The notes: a model not told the origin generated them from the sequence alone. 64,000 nt of DNA from Chrysomallon squamiferum (GCA_012295275.1 CM022679.1:5736157-5800156); one strand, 5' to 3'; shown: positions 31,515-43,421, counted from the first letter of the stretch. A program made the numbers and translations.

Positions 31515-31700
31515 TAATGTATAAAATAAATAAATAAATAAATAAAAATCAATCAAAAAATAAATACTAATAAAAATTAATTAAAATAAACAAACAAATA
31601 AATAAAAATCAATCAAGAAATAAAAAATAAAAATTAAATAATTTAAGTGAAAATAATAATAAACAAACAAATAAATAAACAAATAAATAAATAATTAAAT
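31515..31700 (+). repeat. (AAAT)n / (AAAC)n low-complexity stretch
   Basis: A-rich imperfect tetranucleotide repeats. This is an interruption in the T-rich bias of the + strand. Confidence 0.9.
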
Positions 31701-31837
31701 ACAAAAATAAATGTGAGATATCACATACTGACATTAATGACATCATTAGGTCAAGTTTTTATTCCTGGTTTTTAAACCTTCAAAGATAATAATGAGATGT
31801 CATGAAAAATTAAACAATCAGTCTAAGTGCAATTGCA

Positions 31838-31878
31838 AAAAAAAAAAAAAAAAAAAGAGACTGGAAACAGTAATAATA

Positions 31879-31916
<38 letters not shown>

Positions 31917-31918
31917 TT
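31838..31918 (+). repeat. Poly-A and (AAT)n
   Basis: A20 at about 31838-31855, then (AAT)n at 31872-31916. Confidence 0.95.
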
Positions 31919-32099
31919 TTTTTATTATATATTTATGATATGAGTGAGTCATCATTCTATAATACTGAGATAAAAAAAAAATTAAATTTATTAAAGTTAA
32001 ATAAAAAAATTTAGTGAGAAATGCTGAAATATAAGATAAATATTATTGTTTTGATTTTAACCATTGTTGTGTGTTGGTAAACATTACTTCTCAAGATTG

Positions 32100-32190
32100 C
32101 ATGCTTGTTGCTTGTGCATGTGTGGTATGTAGGGTGTGTGTGTATGTGTTGGTGTTGGTAGGTGTGTGTGTGTATTTGTGTTTCTCTGTG
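32100..32190 (+). repeat. Imperfect GT-rich tract
   Basis: Degenerate GTGTG repeats. The reading frames over it are Val/Cys-rich artefacts. Confidence 0.85.
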
Positions 32191-32631
32191 GTGTGTGTTA
32201 TATTTTGTAAGCTGTACATATCAAATATTTATAAAAACTGTTCATTTTCAATTAAATTTCACTCTTACATCTTCCCACTGTGTGTGCACCCTGTCACCTA
32301 CATGTTATTTATTTCTTTTTACTTTGGTATTTTTCTTTTATTACTTTCTATCTGATTACTTTTTTTGCTTTTTTCACTTTCGTTTTACTTTTTACTTTCT
32401 TCTTCTTCTTCTTTCATCTCAATATTAAATAAGAGAAAGAACAAAAAAATGTTAAAATACATTTCCATTAATCACAGGGTGAAGAAAGGTTCTGTCTCAG
32501 TTATTGGAATGTGATAAATGGTCTGTGCTTCTTTCATTCTGACTGCTGTAATTGATAAAGTCTTTAATGGCCACCATTCCTCTTTTGATGAATGAGAAAC
32601 TCACATCAAGAGGACCTCCTTGGAGGTAAGC

Positions 32632-32682
32632 AGATCACAGGTGATTGATGACTTACCTGAGATTACAATACACCTGTGATCT
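32632..32682. repeat. Perfect 12-bp inverted repeat with E-boxes
   Basis: AGATCACAGGTG and CACCTGTGATCT are exact reverse complements about 27 bp apart. Each contains an E-box (CAGGTG/CACCTG). The spacer holds TTACCTGAG. Confidence 0.85.
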
Positions 32683-32714
32683 CTCTTGTATTAACTCTCT
32701 GTTATTGTTACAGG

Positions 32715-32930
32715 TGAATGGTACTGTAGCAGTTTGAGGTGTGACTGGTCACAAAATCAGTCCTCAGAGGACTTTTCCTCCTTTGACCAGTACCCATAAT
32801 TGGTTCATTAAATATTTGTTTTTCCATCTATGAGAGGGTGCATATGAAAAAACTCTTTCTGCTAAATGAAAAAAAAAAAATAGTCTATTGAATAATGGCA
32901 GTGGTTTCCTTTATCATACCTGTGTAGTAA
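32715..32930 (+). mobile_element. SINE-family copy C
   Basis: GTAGCAGTTTGAGGTGTGACTGG, AAATCAGTCCTCAGAGGA, TTGGTTCATTAAATATTTG, GAGAGGGTGCATATGAAAAA, CTGCTAAATGA, then ATTGAATAATGGCAGTGG. The middle and 3' parts align with copy D (54299-54480) and the end with copy F (38735-38755). It is about 210 bp long, derived from a tRNA-like head plus an unrelated body. Confidence 0.6.
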
Positions 32931-32999
32931 TTTGAAATAATTAAGTAGTAGGCCTATATATGATACAAACAATGGTGTAATACAATCTTCAATGTTATT

Positions 33000-34020
33000 T
33001 TTATTTTACTGTTTTAGTAACCTTTCATTGTTAATAACAAAGTATAACAGTAAAATAATACTATCTAAATGTCACCATTTTGTCTCTTTACTATTAGAAT
33101 TGTGACATGAATACATACATGTTGACAAATATTTTTCTAACACTTTACTATTTACAGATGACATCACTGCTCCTGAAACATGGCAGTGCTCACATATTTT
33201 AAACTGTACAGTTTTGTTGTTATATTTTCTTATTAATTAATATTGGACTTCAGAAAACAAATAAAACATAACATGGAAGATTGCAGAATATATTTAGACC
33301 ATTTTTTCATATCTCCACAGGTGCATTTTAAATATGACTTTATGTAGAGTAAAAAAAAATAAACATTTAATGCTTCTCCAAAAATATCATTATCTTGAAA
33401 ATGTACTAAATATAACTGAGTTGTAAACTTTTATAATATAGTCACTTGGAAATATATAGAATATATTTACATCACTGTATGTACATTATACCTTTCTGTT
33501 TGTTTCTAAGAAGAGTAATTTTTATTTATAATTAGCTCAATTTGTTTAAAATTTTCTCTTGTCTTTGAATTTTTGGAAGCTGTAGAATTTTGAACTGGGA
33601 TTGTCATGTTCCTTTCATGTAGAAAGTAAAGATGTGACTTCACTGATAAAAGCTTAAAGGGAAAACAAAGAAAAAAGAAGAAGAAGAAGAAATATTAAAA
33701 CTGAAAGAAGAAGGAAATCCTCACCAGGTGTTGGTATGTTTCTAGATAAGCCAGAGTTAACGATGTTACAGGTGTTGTGTTTATTAACGTGATTAAGACA
33801 ATCCTGCTAGTGAAGAAAACATGATAGTATACCTGCCACTAATTGTACACATCTTTGTTTTATTAGTCACAGATTTTAAAATGATGCAGAGCTTAGTTCA
33901 TTATTTATTTTTATCACTTTGATGTGTTTTTTTTTATATGATGAGCTTTTTCCTTTTTCTGTTTTCTTCAGGCTAGTATACATGAAAGCAAAGCGTTAAG
34001 ATATCTTGAGTGTTGTGGTT
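33000..34020. other. AT-rich sequence without recognised genes
   Basis: A GAAGAA-rich patch lies near 33670-33690. Nothing further is supported. Confidence 0.6.
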
Positions 34021-34260
34021 GTGTTTGTAAATTATTTTTGTAATTCATTTTCTTGTTTTGTTTTGTTTCAATTGTTTTGTGTTTTGGGGGAGTTTTTTCA
34101 TTTTCTTTCATCAGACATTTAAATTTTTTTTGGTCAGATTCTTTCTTTTCTTTTTCTTTTATAATTTCATATATTTCCGTGTTTATGCTCTTTTTTCTAT
34201 CTCTCTGTTATTTTTTTTTTCTCACTCTATCACTCAGTTTCCATATGTCCTACATATCAA
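34021..34260 (+). repeat. T/C-rich tract
   Basis: Pyrimidine-rich on the + strand. Two overlapping Phe/Ser/Leu-rich frames (70 and 119 codons) are composition artefacts. Confidence 0.8.
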
Positions 34261-34409
34261 TCTGAATGCTATTTTATTTCACTATGATTGTTTAAGCAAA
34301 ATTGTCAGTGCAAAATTATTTGAAACTGTTAGTATTTTTAGGTTTTTATTGATAAGTGGTTTTCTGAAAATACAAGCTGCTATCATGTCAATACATAAAG
34401 ATATTTTCT

Positions 34410-34750
34410 GTATATAATGATTTTTGGGTGTATATATAAAAACATTTTCAATCTATAAAGTGTTTTCTAGTTTATAGAATTTGTTCATTAGATAAAGGTT
34501 TTTCTATTTATAAAAAAAAATTCTGTACATGTTGTTTTTTTACAGTATATGATATTTTTCAGGACAAAACAATTTTTTTTTTCTTCAGTATATATCATTT
34601 TAAGTACATGCATTTTTTTTCACTATATAAATTTTTCAATTCTCAAATATTTACAAAAGGTTTTTTTTTCAGTACAGAATTATTTTCAATACATAGTTTT
34701 TTTCAGTACATGACATTTTTTAAGTACACAGAGTTTTTTTTTTTTTTCAG
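34410..34750 (+). repeat. Degenerate TTTTTCAGTATAT repeat
   Basis: About ten degenerate units of a T-run followed by CAGTA(T/C)AT, irregularly spaced. Every unit resembles a 3' splice site (polypyrimidine + CAG). Confidence 0.75.
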
Positions 34751-34790
34751 TATGTCTAATAAAGTGCAGAAAGCTATAAACTGGTAACTG
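34751..34790 (+). other. Candidate small exon
   Basis: A T14-CAG acceptor at 34736-34750 is followed by 33 bases to a GTAACT donor or 40 bases to a GTAAGT donor (34791). The 33-base version is open in one frame (MSNKVQKAIN). It would follow in phase from the putative first exon at 15879-15910. This is speculative, because the upstream sequence is a repeat of acceptor-like units. Confidence 0.15.
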
Positions 34791-35089
34791 GTAAGTTCTA
34801 ATTTATTTTTCACATAAAACTTTCTGACTCATCTTTTAGGAAATGGAAAATGCTGTGTAGGTGCAGGTACAAAAAATCACAGTTCCGTCTTATCAGAATA
34901 TCAAAGCACATTAAAAAGTTTTTAGCTTTATAAATAGAAACTTGTCCCTGCAGTTTTAATTTCCTTTTTACTTCAGTAAAAGTTTACTGATTTTTAATTT
35001 CTGCTGGTTTACAATGTAAATATGAAACAAAGGTTAAAATCATATCTAGAATTTAGAATTATAAATAGGTATATTGATTAACAGCTTTG

Positions 35090-35560
35090 GAGGTGTTTTT
35101 TTTTTTTTTTTTTTGTTATTGTTTTTTAAGAAATAAAGGCAGAGATTGTATTTTGTTCAATCATTCATCTTTTGAAGTCCATTTTAAGAATTATAAACCA
35201 ATATTAATTTTCTTTTTTTTTTCTTTTTTTTTTAAGAAATAAAAGCAGTGTCACATTTTGTTTAGAATTTTATCTTTTTGTCAAGCTTTTCAAGAATAAT
35301 AAATGTGTGTATTGATTACTGTGTTGTTGAGGATTTTGTTTTGTTTTATTATTTTTTAATTACTTTTATTTATTTTTTTATTATTATTTTTATTTATTTT
35401 ATTATTTTTTTTTTTTAGAATGTTAGTTTCTTGTTAAGTGTTTTAAGAACTAATACAGGTATTAATTAATAGTTGTTGTTTTGGGGGATTTTGGGATTGT
35501 GTCTTTTTTTAAAGAAATAAAGAATGAGATCATATTAGACTGGTATTTTTGAAAATGGTA
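35090..35560 (+). repeat. Diverged repeat: poly-T followed by AAGAAATAAAGG
   Basis: Units at about 35098, 35210 and 35495 share a poly-T, TTTAAGAAATAAA(G/A)(G/A)C, and a following TTTTGTT-rich part. Confidence 0.65.
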
Positions 35561-35569
35561 TATTTTAAT

Positions 35570-36670
35570 AAATTAGAACTGCATAATCTATCAGTGTACA
35601 CATTCACGTTACTGTCACACTAACACATTTCACATTGAGTTAATATTAATCAGGTGGTTCATAAACGTTACTAAGGAACTGTGGCAATTCCTTCTTTATC
35701 ATTATAGATCTATTCCCACAAATGAAAGTTCTTAGACATTTTCTCTGACACCTGTAATTCTTATAAGAATATATTTACTAAACAAATTCACATTTTGTCA
35801 GACTGTTAATACAAAGCAGATGGTGGACAAAAATAACAAAACAATTCTTGTAATTCATTTTTTTGAATTTATGTTTGTTTCTATAAATAAAAGTTTTAAG
35901 CTTGGATACACCAAATCTACCAGTACACTAAAATAATTCACATTTTGTTACAATGTGAATGAATACATGACAGACAGTTCAGGAAGTTAGACAGCAACTT
36001 TGGATATTATTTTCGCCATTGTTTTCCCTAGTGTACTAAATGAATTAAAATTTCTTTCAGAATTTTCTGTGTCATGTAGCACAAAAAAGCTATAGAGTAA
36101 CTTGAGCAATTTAATTTTTATTTTCTTTAAATTAATATTGTTAAATTTTTTCTCTTGACAATTGTTTTTTCCAATACACTAAATATAAACTTTTCTCAGA
36201 ACATGCTATGTCATGTAGCTCATGTAGTCCCTCCAGAAAAAATATTTAAAGAGGAATTCTTGTAAATCCTTTTTTTTTTTTTTTTTTTTGTGTAAATTGA
36301 AACTTTTCCTGTGTTAACAGTATTTTTACTTTTACACTAAAATTAATTCAAATTTCGTCAGAATGTGCTAATTTGTCATGTGTAGCTCCCAAAAAGTTAC
36401 AAATGAACTCAGGTCAGTCCTTTTTTATTTATTTGTGTAAGTAAAAGTCTTGACCATAATTCTTCCAGTAGGCTAAATTCAAATTTTGTAAATAATTGGG
36501 TAATATGTTATGTAGCCCCCTAAAAAACTGGTTAATGAACACTTTTAAATCCTTTTTTGTAATTTATTTCTATTAAAAAAAAGTTCTTAAACTTTTGCTG
36601 TAGACACATATGTTCACTGTAATTCTTCCAGTACACTAACAGAGTACATGCTCTGGGAATGTTTACACAT
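35570..36670 (+). repeat. Diverged tandem repeat, period about 130-150 bp
   Basis: The phrase CCAGTACACTAAAATAATTCACATTTTGT(C/T)AGAATGTG recurs in degenerate form near 35770, 35930, 36060, 36170, 36335, 36470 and 36625. It is often followed by (G)TCATGTAGC and preceded by T-rich sequence with AAGTTCTTA. Confidence 0.75.
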
Positions 36671-36872
36671 GTGAGTCAGTCTGAAAGTTAAAAATAGAAA
36701 TCTGGCTACTTTGTTGCTATTTTTGTGCTGGTCTGGGGGCATGGTGTGGCTTTCAGATCAAACATCCAGGTGTGAAAACAGATAGATTGTCTTACAGTTC
36801 TAACCTGGTTCTAAGGTCATGGCGTTTGTATCATCAGATGTAACTCACTTTTCCTGTCTCTTTTCTTGAAAG

Positions 36873-36905
36873 CAACTGATGCTTTTGGCTTTGGAAACAT
36901 CTTGT
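36873..36905 (+). other. Candidate 33-nt microexon
   Basis: A strong acceptor (TTTTCCTGTCTCTTTTCTTGAAAG) and a strong donor (GTAAGTATT at 36906) bracket 33 bases. One phase reads (x)TDAFGFGNIL with no stop, and the exon is frame-preserving. Both splice sites are among the best in the window. No other exon of the same gene was identified, and the peptide is not recognised. Confidence 0.3.
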
Positions 36906-36954
36906 GTAAGTATTATGATATTGTCATTTTGTATATTTAAAGATTTTCTATACA

Positions 36955-37881
36955 TTTTTTTTTTTTTTTTTTTTTTCTCATGTTGGATGGGGGGGTTTTC
37001 AAGAATGAATTTCAAAACAGTATATTTGGTTTAAGTTTTTGTGTTTTTGTTTTTTGTTTTGTTGGTGTCCTGATTGTATTGTGTATTCTGTTTAAAACTC
37101 ATCTAAGAACATTTGGTTCTTCAGTCATGTGTTGGGTGTTATTGTTTCTTCCAATTGTGTTTGGCTTGATTCTTTTTGGAACATGTTTTGTCCTTTTGTT
37201 TTCTGCTGAATGTTCTGAAAAATTAAATTCAGATACTGAGGTCTTCAGGTTATGTTATATTTTTGGTTCTTTTTGTGATAGTATACTTGAAATCTTTGGC
37301 TGTTCAGTCATTTTCATTAAGTTACTTTATTTTGTTATTTGTATTATTAAAAAAATTTCAAATAATATTTTTGCATTGTGTTGGATATTTTTTAATAATT
37401 AAGTTTGAAACAATATTTTCAACTACTGATTTTTTTATTATTACTATTTTTTTTTTTTTCAAATATAGAAGTTTTATATTATATTCTTAGAAAAGTCAAA
37501 AAAGAATATTGTTTTTCCTTTTGGTTTTCTTGGATTCTACTCTGCCTTTTATCTTTGGAAGTTTTTATTCCTTGTTTTTGATACAAAACATGGAAGTTTT
37601 GGCAGTTGTATCTTTTTTATAACACTTGACATATTGTTGTGTTATATTTTTGGACAGGAATGACATGCCTTTTTTCTCTTTAATATATCAGAATATGCAC
37701 CACAGGGGACTATGTCAGTATGGATTTAAGTCTTGTTTCTTTATTCTATATGATGAATTGCCTCTGAGGAATATATTTTGTATTGTACATCTTTTTAACT
37801 TTCATTGTATCTGATTGTTTGTCCAAGAGAGAATTGTTTTGTGTATAAATCTCATTCAGTTTTTTTTTATTTCATCTCTTT

Positions 37882-37915
<34 letters not shown>

Positions 37916-37990
37916 TTATTTATTTATTTATTTATTTATTGTTTTTTTTTTTTTTTTTTTTTTTTGTTTTTGATTGATTGTATTATAGAG
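36955..37990 (+). other. T-rich sequence with long hydrophobic open frame
   Basis: A poly-T lies at 36957-36976. From 36980 to 37402 a + frame of 140 codons is Phe/Leu/Ile/Cys-rich. T-rich DNA produces such frames, no homologue is recognised, and it is treated as non-coding. A (TTTA)n tract lies at 37883-37940, followed by poly-T. Confidence 0.5.
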
Positions 37991-38554
37991 GAACTCCAAT
38001 CCCTTCATTGCTAGAGCTAACATTGTTGATGAACAGTAAGAAACATTTAATATCTATCTTCCCATGTCTTACTAAATTCTTATTTCAGAATCTAAGCTTG
38101 TTGCATTAGAAGAATCAGAATAAGTAAATGATCATTTAATGACAGTACAACATGTTCTGTATGACTGATTATCAAATATAAACAAAAAAAAAATCAAAAT
38201 TTAATGATCTTTTTATATTGATGATATAAAAAAGAACCCAACTACTCCCAAATTGTTGTCTTCCACAACTGATGAGCAGTATGAAATATTTTATAAACAC
38301 CTACCCATAGATCGGAGACTACATATCTTAATCTTTCACAAATCACTGACAAAGCCCACAGTGTGCAGTGAACACAGATCTTTTCTTCTCTGACTCATCC
38401 TGTCTTAGACCACTTTTCTAATCCATGAGTTTCAGCCTGTCTAATTAATTTTCAGGTTTAATAGAAATAGGTGAATCGGTTCAGCGTAAAAGCATCCCTC
38501 ACACATTTTACACCTGTTTAAGTCAATCCCTGAGTTAAAGTTTGCACTCTGTCA

Positions 38555-38760
38555 TTAGTAGGAGTGGGATCTGACTGGTGTTAGAATGTGTGGTTCTCTC
38601 CTAGGATCAGTTCTCCCTTGGTTCTTTCATGACATTATTTACCATTCCAGTGGCCATGGTATGTGTTCTCCTGTATATTACAAGCTGTATGTAAGAGAAA
38701 AGTTTAACTAGTAAGTCTGGACCATTGAGTAATGGCAGAAGTTTCTCTGTTATATATTTA
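38555..38760 (+). mobile_element. SINE-family copy F
   Basis: TCTGACTGGTGTTAGAATGTGTGG, TAGGATCAGTTCTCCC (B-box-like), then at the 3' end ACCATTGAGTAATGGCAGAAGTTTC, matching copy C. It is moderately diverged. Confidence 0.5.
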
Positions 38761-38819
38761 ACATTAATATTAAAATTATTAATGTTATATATATATGGAG
38801 AAAGTGTGAGATGGATTTT

Positions 38820-38865
38820 TATAATAATAATAAAACAATATAAAAAAATAATAATAATAATAGTT
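38820..38865 (+). repeat. (AAT)n-rich tract
   Basis: Two short AAT runs separated by CAATATAAAAA. Another simple repeat, (CAACA)n, lies at 39135-39162. Confidence 0.85.
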
Positions 38866-39474
38866 CTCATTAATAAGACAGGGTAAGTCTCTATGACTCA
38901 CTATTGAATTTGCACTTGATACTGCCAAAATTTAAATAATAGTTTTTAACCATTTCTAAATTATAATCTACAATTTAATGTTACACAAAAGAAACTTAAC
39001 TGAAGTAAAGGTTTGTCTCAAATAGATACAAAAAGATTGTGTTTTATATTGTGTTGTCTTATTAGTTGGAAATTGGCCAAAGGGAATTCAGTCCACCATA
39101 CCACAAGCTTTGATGCCCTTTATACATAACCACAACCACAACACAACACAACACAACACAACAAAAATGCAATATATTCCACAAAAGAAAGGATAATCAT
39201 CTACAAGAAAAACAAACACAAGACTCTCATGTTCTTTATTGACATGTCAGCAATCCATACCAGTGGTTCGATAATGATGAAATCAAAATCCAGTTTTAAC
39301 TGGTGTTTAATGTGGCACTGTGGGAAAGACGAAGATGAAAACAGTTTATCATCTTACAGACAAACCACAGTTTTATGTGAGCACGTCAACAAGGGTCAGG
39401 TGATCTGCCAAAACAAACAACTTGTACACCACTGGGTAGCAGAAAGTTAGATAATCAGTTATAAAGGCCAGATA

Positions 39475-39600
<126 letters not shown>

Positions 39601-39858
39601 ACAGACATGGAAATGAGAATGATGTAAGAAGGATAGATAAAAGGAAGAGACAGAAAAATAAAAAATACAGAGAAAAACAATAAAAAGAGACAGGGAAAGA
39701 CAAGAAAGACAGATGGATTAAATTAATTGAGAGAATGAAATAGAAAAAGATGGAAAGAATGTGTTGACCAAAATTCATCTGTATAGCCAATTACAGAGGA
39801 CATATTTGTATCTTAGAGTTTTGTAACTTGTTTACTAATTCATTTGTTATTTAACCAG

Positions 39859-39922
39859 GTATTACAACAAGCAGTGAACAGCAACCTTGAAAAGCTGGCC
39901 TGGAACTGTCTGTTAATGACAA
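39859..39922 (+). other. Open segment after an acceptor-like site
   Basis: After TTATTTAACCAG (39847-39858) a 23-codon frame reads VLQQAVNSNLEKLAWNCLL and ends at TAA. It has a coding-like residue mix, but there is no strong pyrimidine tract and it is not recognised. It could be a terminal exon or chance. Confidence 0.15.
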
Positions 39923-40029
39923 ATGTCGTAACTGAATAATCTTAGATTGTTTTCTTTCTGAGATTTCCAATCTCTTTTCTAGATAGGACTGAGTGGCTGT
40001 GGGCTGTTGTTACTGGTGAAAGGATTTAT

Positions 40030-40456
40030 TATCATCATTATTATTATTATTGCTCTTATTTTATTATTATTATGATGGGGGAAAAAACCCACACGAATTA
40101 AATTTTCGTTTTATTTTTGGCATCGTGAATGACAAATATACAAAAATCCTTGACAGATCAAGTAAACCTCTATTCAGGAGTGACTTACTCAGCCTGTTAA
40201 GTATATTTCTCAAACTTTTTTTTTTTACTTCTGGCATTTAAATGACATCAAAAAAAGTATTTTTTCTTTAATAAGGAAAGGTTTCAAGGATAATGCTAAA
40301 TAAACATTTAATTTAATCTTTTTAAGAATCTTTTAAATTTTTAATAATGTCTTTCTCTTTTTAAATTTTTTTCAATCAAACAAATGAATTTTGTTTTATT
40401 TTCAAGTAAATTTCAAAAATAATTTGCAGTCATTTTGAATTTATTTATTTAGTATT

Positions 40457-40491
<35 letters not shown>

Positions 40492-40720
40492 CTTACTTAC
40501 TTACTTATTTTAAATATTTATTTTATTTTCAGTATTTATTTGAAAAATCATTCTTGCTGTTTTTGAATTTATCTTATTTTAATTTATTTTGTTTTATTTT
40601 AAATATCAAACCAAATTCATGGACATTATTTTAATTTTATTTTATTTAACTGTTTTTCTGTTGTTTGTTTTTTTTATTATTATCATTCTTTAGAACTGTC
40701 ATTTCAGTTTTTTTAACTTG
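40030..40720. other. ATT / TTTA low-complexity DNA
   Basis: (ATT)n lies near 40036-40075 and (TTTA)n with (CTTA)n at 40440-40510. No gene is seen. Confidence 0.8.
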
Positions 40721-40891
40721 CCTTCATCAAGTACATATTAAGTATTTTTACACAACATGTTTAGTTGTACACAGAATCCAACATAAATATTAATAGCTTT
40801 TAAATAATACACGTTCCATTATTTATTAAAAATTAAAAAGGAAATTAGAATATATTAAAATTAATAATGTGTTGTACAAGTTAGCATTCTG

Positions 40892-40938
<47 letters not shown>
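40892..40938 (+). repeat. (CA)n microsatellite
   Basis: About 22 CA repeats. Confidence 0.97.
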
Positions 40939-40939
<1 letters not shown>

Positions 40940-41365
40940 TGAAAACTTGTCTATTAATTTCACTTCAGACTACAATGAAAGTTTGATGAGTTGCTGTTTT
41001 TTGGTCGCTTTGCCATTATGATGAATTCAGTAAGTGAATACAAAATGTGCATCTTACCTGTTTATGCAGACTTCTGCTTTTGGCACTAAATCTAAATGAG
41101 TGAATTCACTTGAGTTTCAATATACTAATCATAATCTTGTTCTTCTAGCTGCATAAAGTAATTACAAGAAGCATGGTATCATTTTTTAAAGAAGCTCAAT
41201 CATTTCATCTCACAGTAGTCTGTGCAAAAATTGCAAATTGTGATCATTGTTTAAGAAGATATTATACTTGCAAAATTGTGTGCCAGTGCTAATTACTATA
41301 TAAATTGTTCTTTTGTTCTGATTAGACAAGGTTTTGTTCATAGTAGATCAACAATACCTGGACAG

Positions 41366-41368
<3 letters not shown>

Positions 41369-41415
<47 letters not shown>

Positions 41416-41425
41416 CACGCAAATG

Positions 41426-41480
<55 letters not shown>
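41369..41480 (+). repeat. Compound (TC)n ... (AC)n microsatellite
   Basis: (CT)22 at 41369-41412, a 20-bp spacer, then (AC)24 at 41433-41480. Read on the - strand it has the same TG-then-GA order as 39477-39580. Confidence 0.98.
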
Positions 41481-41484
<4 letters not shown>

Positions 41485-41699
41485 CTTGTTGTAAATGAAA
41501 AATTTATAAATTTCATACCTCAAAATAAGTTCAAGTGATCTTGGAGACTGTAGACAAATGGGAAATCCAAAAATCTCAAAATAGTTAAAAATCTTTTTTA
41601 AAACTACGTAGCATTGATGTTTTTCTATGTCTTAATATGCTTTTTGTTGAAATGGGTCAGGTTTGAAATTGACTGATTTGCCTCTCTTTGTGCTCTTCT

Positions 41700-41815
41700 T
41701 TGTATGTACATATGTATGTAATTTATATTTGTCTGTCTGTATGCATATATGTATGGATGTATGTATGTATGCATGGAAGGATAGATGGATGGTTGGATGG
41801 ATGTGTTATGCTTTT
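41700..41815 (+). repeat. GTAT / TGGA tetranucleotide repeats
   Basis: Imperfect (GTAT)n, then (ATGG)n near 41785-41802. Confidence 0.85.
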
Positions 41816-42119
41816 TGGGTCCCTCTGTCTGATTACCAGTCTGTTTCAGTCAGTCTGTCTACATTTCAAAAATTACTTTCAAACACTTTTATCTGTATTC
41901 CAATGGCACTTCACGACTGCCTTGTTTGTACAAACCACTGTGTGATTATCTGTCGATTGGCTGAAAATATACACTGGCATGATTTGCTGTATTGGATGAC
42001 AGTTCCAACATTTATACAGCTCTTTGTTTCCCAGTGCTTTAGCAAGGCGGAGAACTCAATCAATTTCTTCTATTGATCAACACATCAGTCCGATAATGAT
42101 GCACCTGTCGATGGTGATG

Positions 42120-42620
42120 TACAGCAGAACTCACGAGAACAGCGTAGACGGAACTCATCACTGTGAGTTGTCTGTGTCACACTGTCCACAACGGTGAGTC
42201 CGTCATCTGTGATACTGTGAGTCAGTAGTGACACTGAGTTGTCTGTGATGTGGATCTCGGTGATAATACAGTTTTGTGATGCTGTGATTCATCATTGACA
42301 CTGAGGTATTTGTGACAGTGTCACTCAGTGTGACACTTGTGAGTAATTTGTAACAGCGTGAGTTATCACAGACACTGAGATATGTGTGACAGTGTCATAA
42401 GTATGACATTAAGTGTGACATTGTGAGTATTGAGTAATAGTTATTCATCTGTGACACTGTCACTAAGTGTGAGTAATATATCATTCTGTCATTTGTCTTT
42501 GACACTGCAATGAAATGTCTGTGACTAGGGTCACTTAGTAACATACTATAAATCATTTCTAACACTATGATGATCTGTGACACTGTCACTTAATGTGACA
42601 TTGTGAGTAATTTGTCACTC
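42120..42620 (+). repeat. Degenerate GTGACACTGTGAGT minisatellite
   Basis: Short units combining TGTGACACTG, CTGTGAGT and CAGTGTGACA are irregularly repeated. Eight copies of GTGAGT occur at 42163, 42194, 42217, 42339, 42359, 42423, 42469 and 42603, each a close match to a 5' splice site on the + strand. Confidence 0.85.
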
Positions 42621-42840
42621 TCTATGCTACATATCATTTTCTCAGTCATCTATATCTCTAGACCTTCTTTCGACATTAACTAATGGCAACATTAAAGTTT
42701 CTGTGACATGAATTATTTTTCTAGAATTTACTTCAGTCTTGGCTGAGTGATTTAGAGTTTCTGCAGATTTTTACTCACCAGGATTACTGTGTTGAAGCTA
42801 TTTCGGGAACAATCAGAACAATTTCTTGTACAGTTGGATA

Positions 42841-42862
42841 ACTGTTTGTTTTAGGTAAGTAT
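42841..42862 (+). promoter_or_regulatory. Recursive-splice-like site
   Basis: CTGTTTGTTTTAG (ending at 42854) is joined directly to GTAAGTATG (from 42855). A pyrimidine tract and AG followed at zero distance by a perfect donor is the sequence form of a ratchet point used to remove very long introns stepwise in flies and vertebrates. Functional status is unproven. Confidence 0.35.
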
Positions 42863-42944
42863 GAACAATAAGGGAAATTAAAAACAAATTTTCTAGAAAT
42901 TAATTACCTTTTTGTTTCAGAATTATGTTGTTATAGAAATAACT

Positions 42945-43080
42945 GAGATTTTTTTTTTTTTTGCATCAATATTTATGTTATTTTTGTTAGTTTTTTCCTT
43001 GAATTGTTTTTTTTTTTTTCATTGTTTTATTTTTTGTTGGCTTTTGTTTTTGTGTTTATTTAATACATTGCTAATTTTTT
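42945..43080 (+). repeat. T-rich tracts
   Basis: Two poly-T runs and TTTTTG repeats. Confidence 0.85.
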
Positions 43081-43366
43081 GTTCTTTTATTTGAATTTAA
43101 TTCACTAAAAATTAATTCATAAGCTGAATTAAGTAATACAATCACAAACCCTCAGATAATTCTAGGACATAAAGATATATTCAAAATAATTCAACATTAG
43201 AAATATTTTTTACATTTTTATAATTATTGTGATAATTATTATTAAAAATTAAATTTACAAATAAAAGTACCATTCCATGTTTTTTGATCTTACATCAAAC
43301 ACAGAAAGGTAAAAAAATTCATGACAGACTGAGAGATGTGGTTGTCAGATTCTTTTCTTTTTTTAC

Positions 43367-43367
<1 letters not shown>

Positions 43368-43419
<52 letters not shown>

Positions 43420-43421
43420 TG
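43368..43421 (+). repeat. (ATT)n microsatellite
   Basis: About 17 perfect repeats. Confidence 0.97.

Noticed and set aside
32660-32670. Minus-strand recursive splice site (CTCAG|GTAAGTC)
   Set aside because: The sequence upstream of the AG on that strand lacks a pyrimidine tract, so only the donor half is convincing.
36980-37402. 140-codon hydrophobic + strand frame resembling a multi-pass membrane protein
   Set aside because: The surrounding DNA is T-rich, which by itself yields Phe/Leu/Ile/Cys/Val-rich open frames. There are no conserved motifs or splice signals, and it starts inside a sequence following poly-T.
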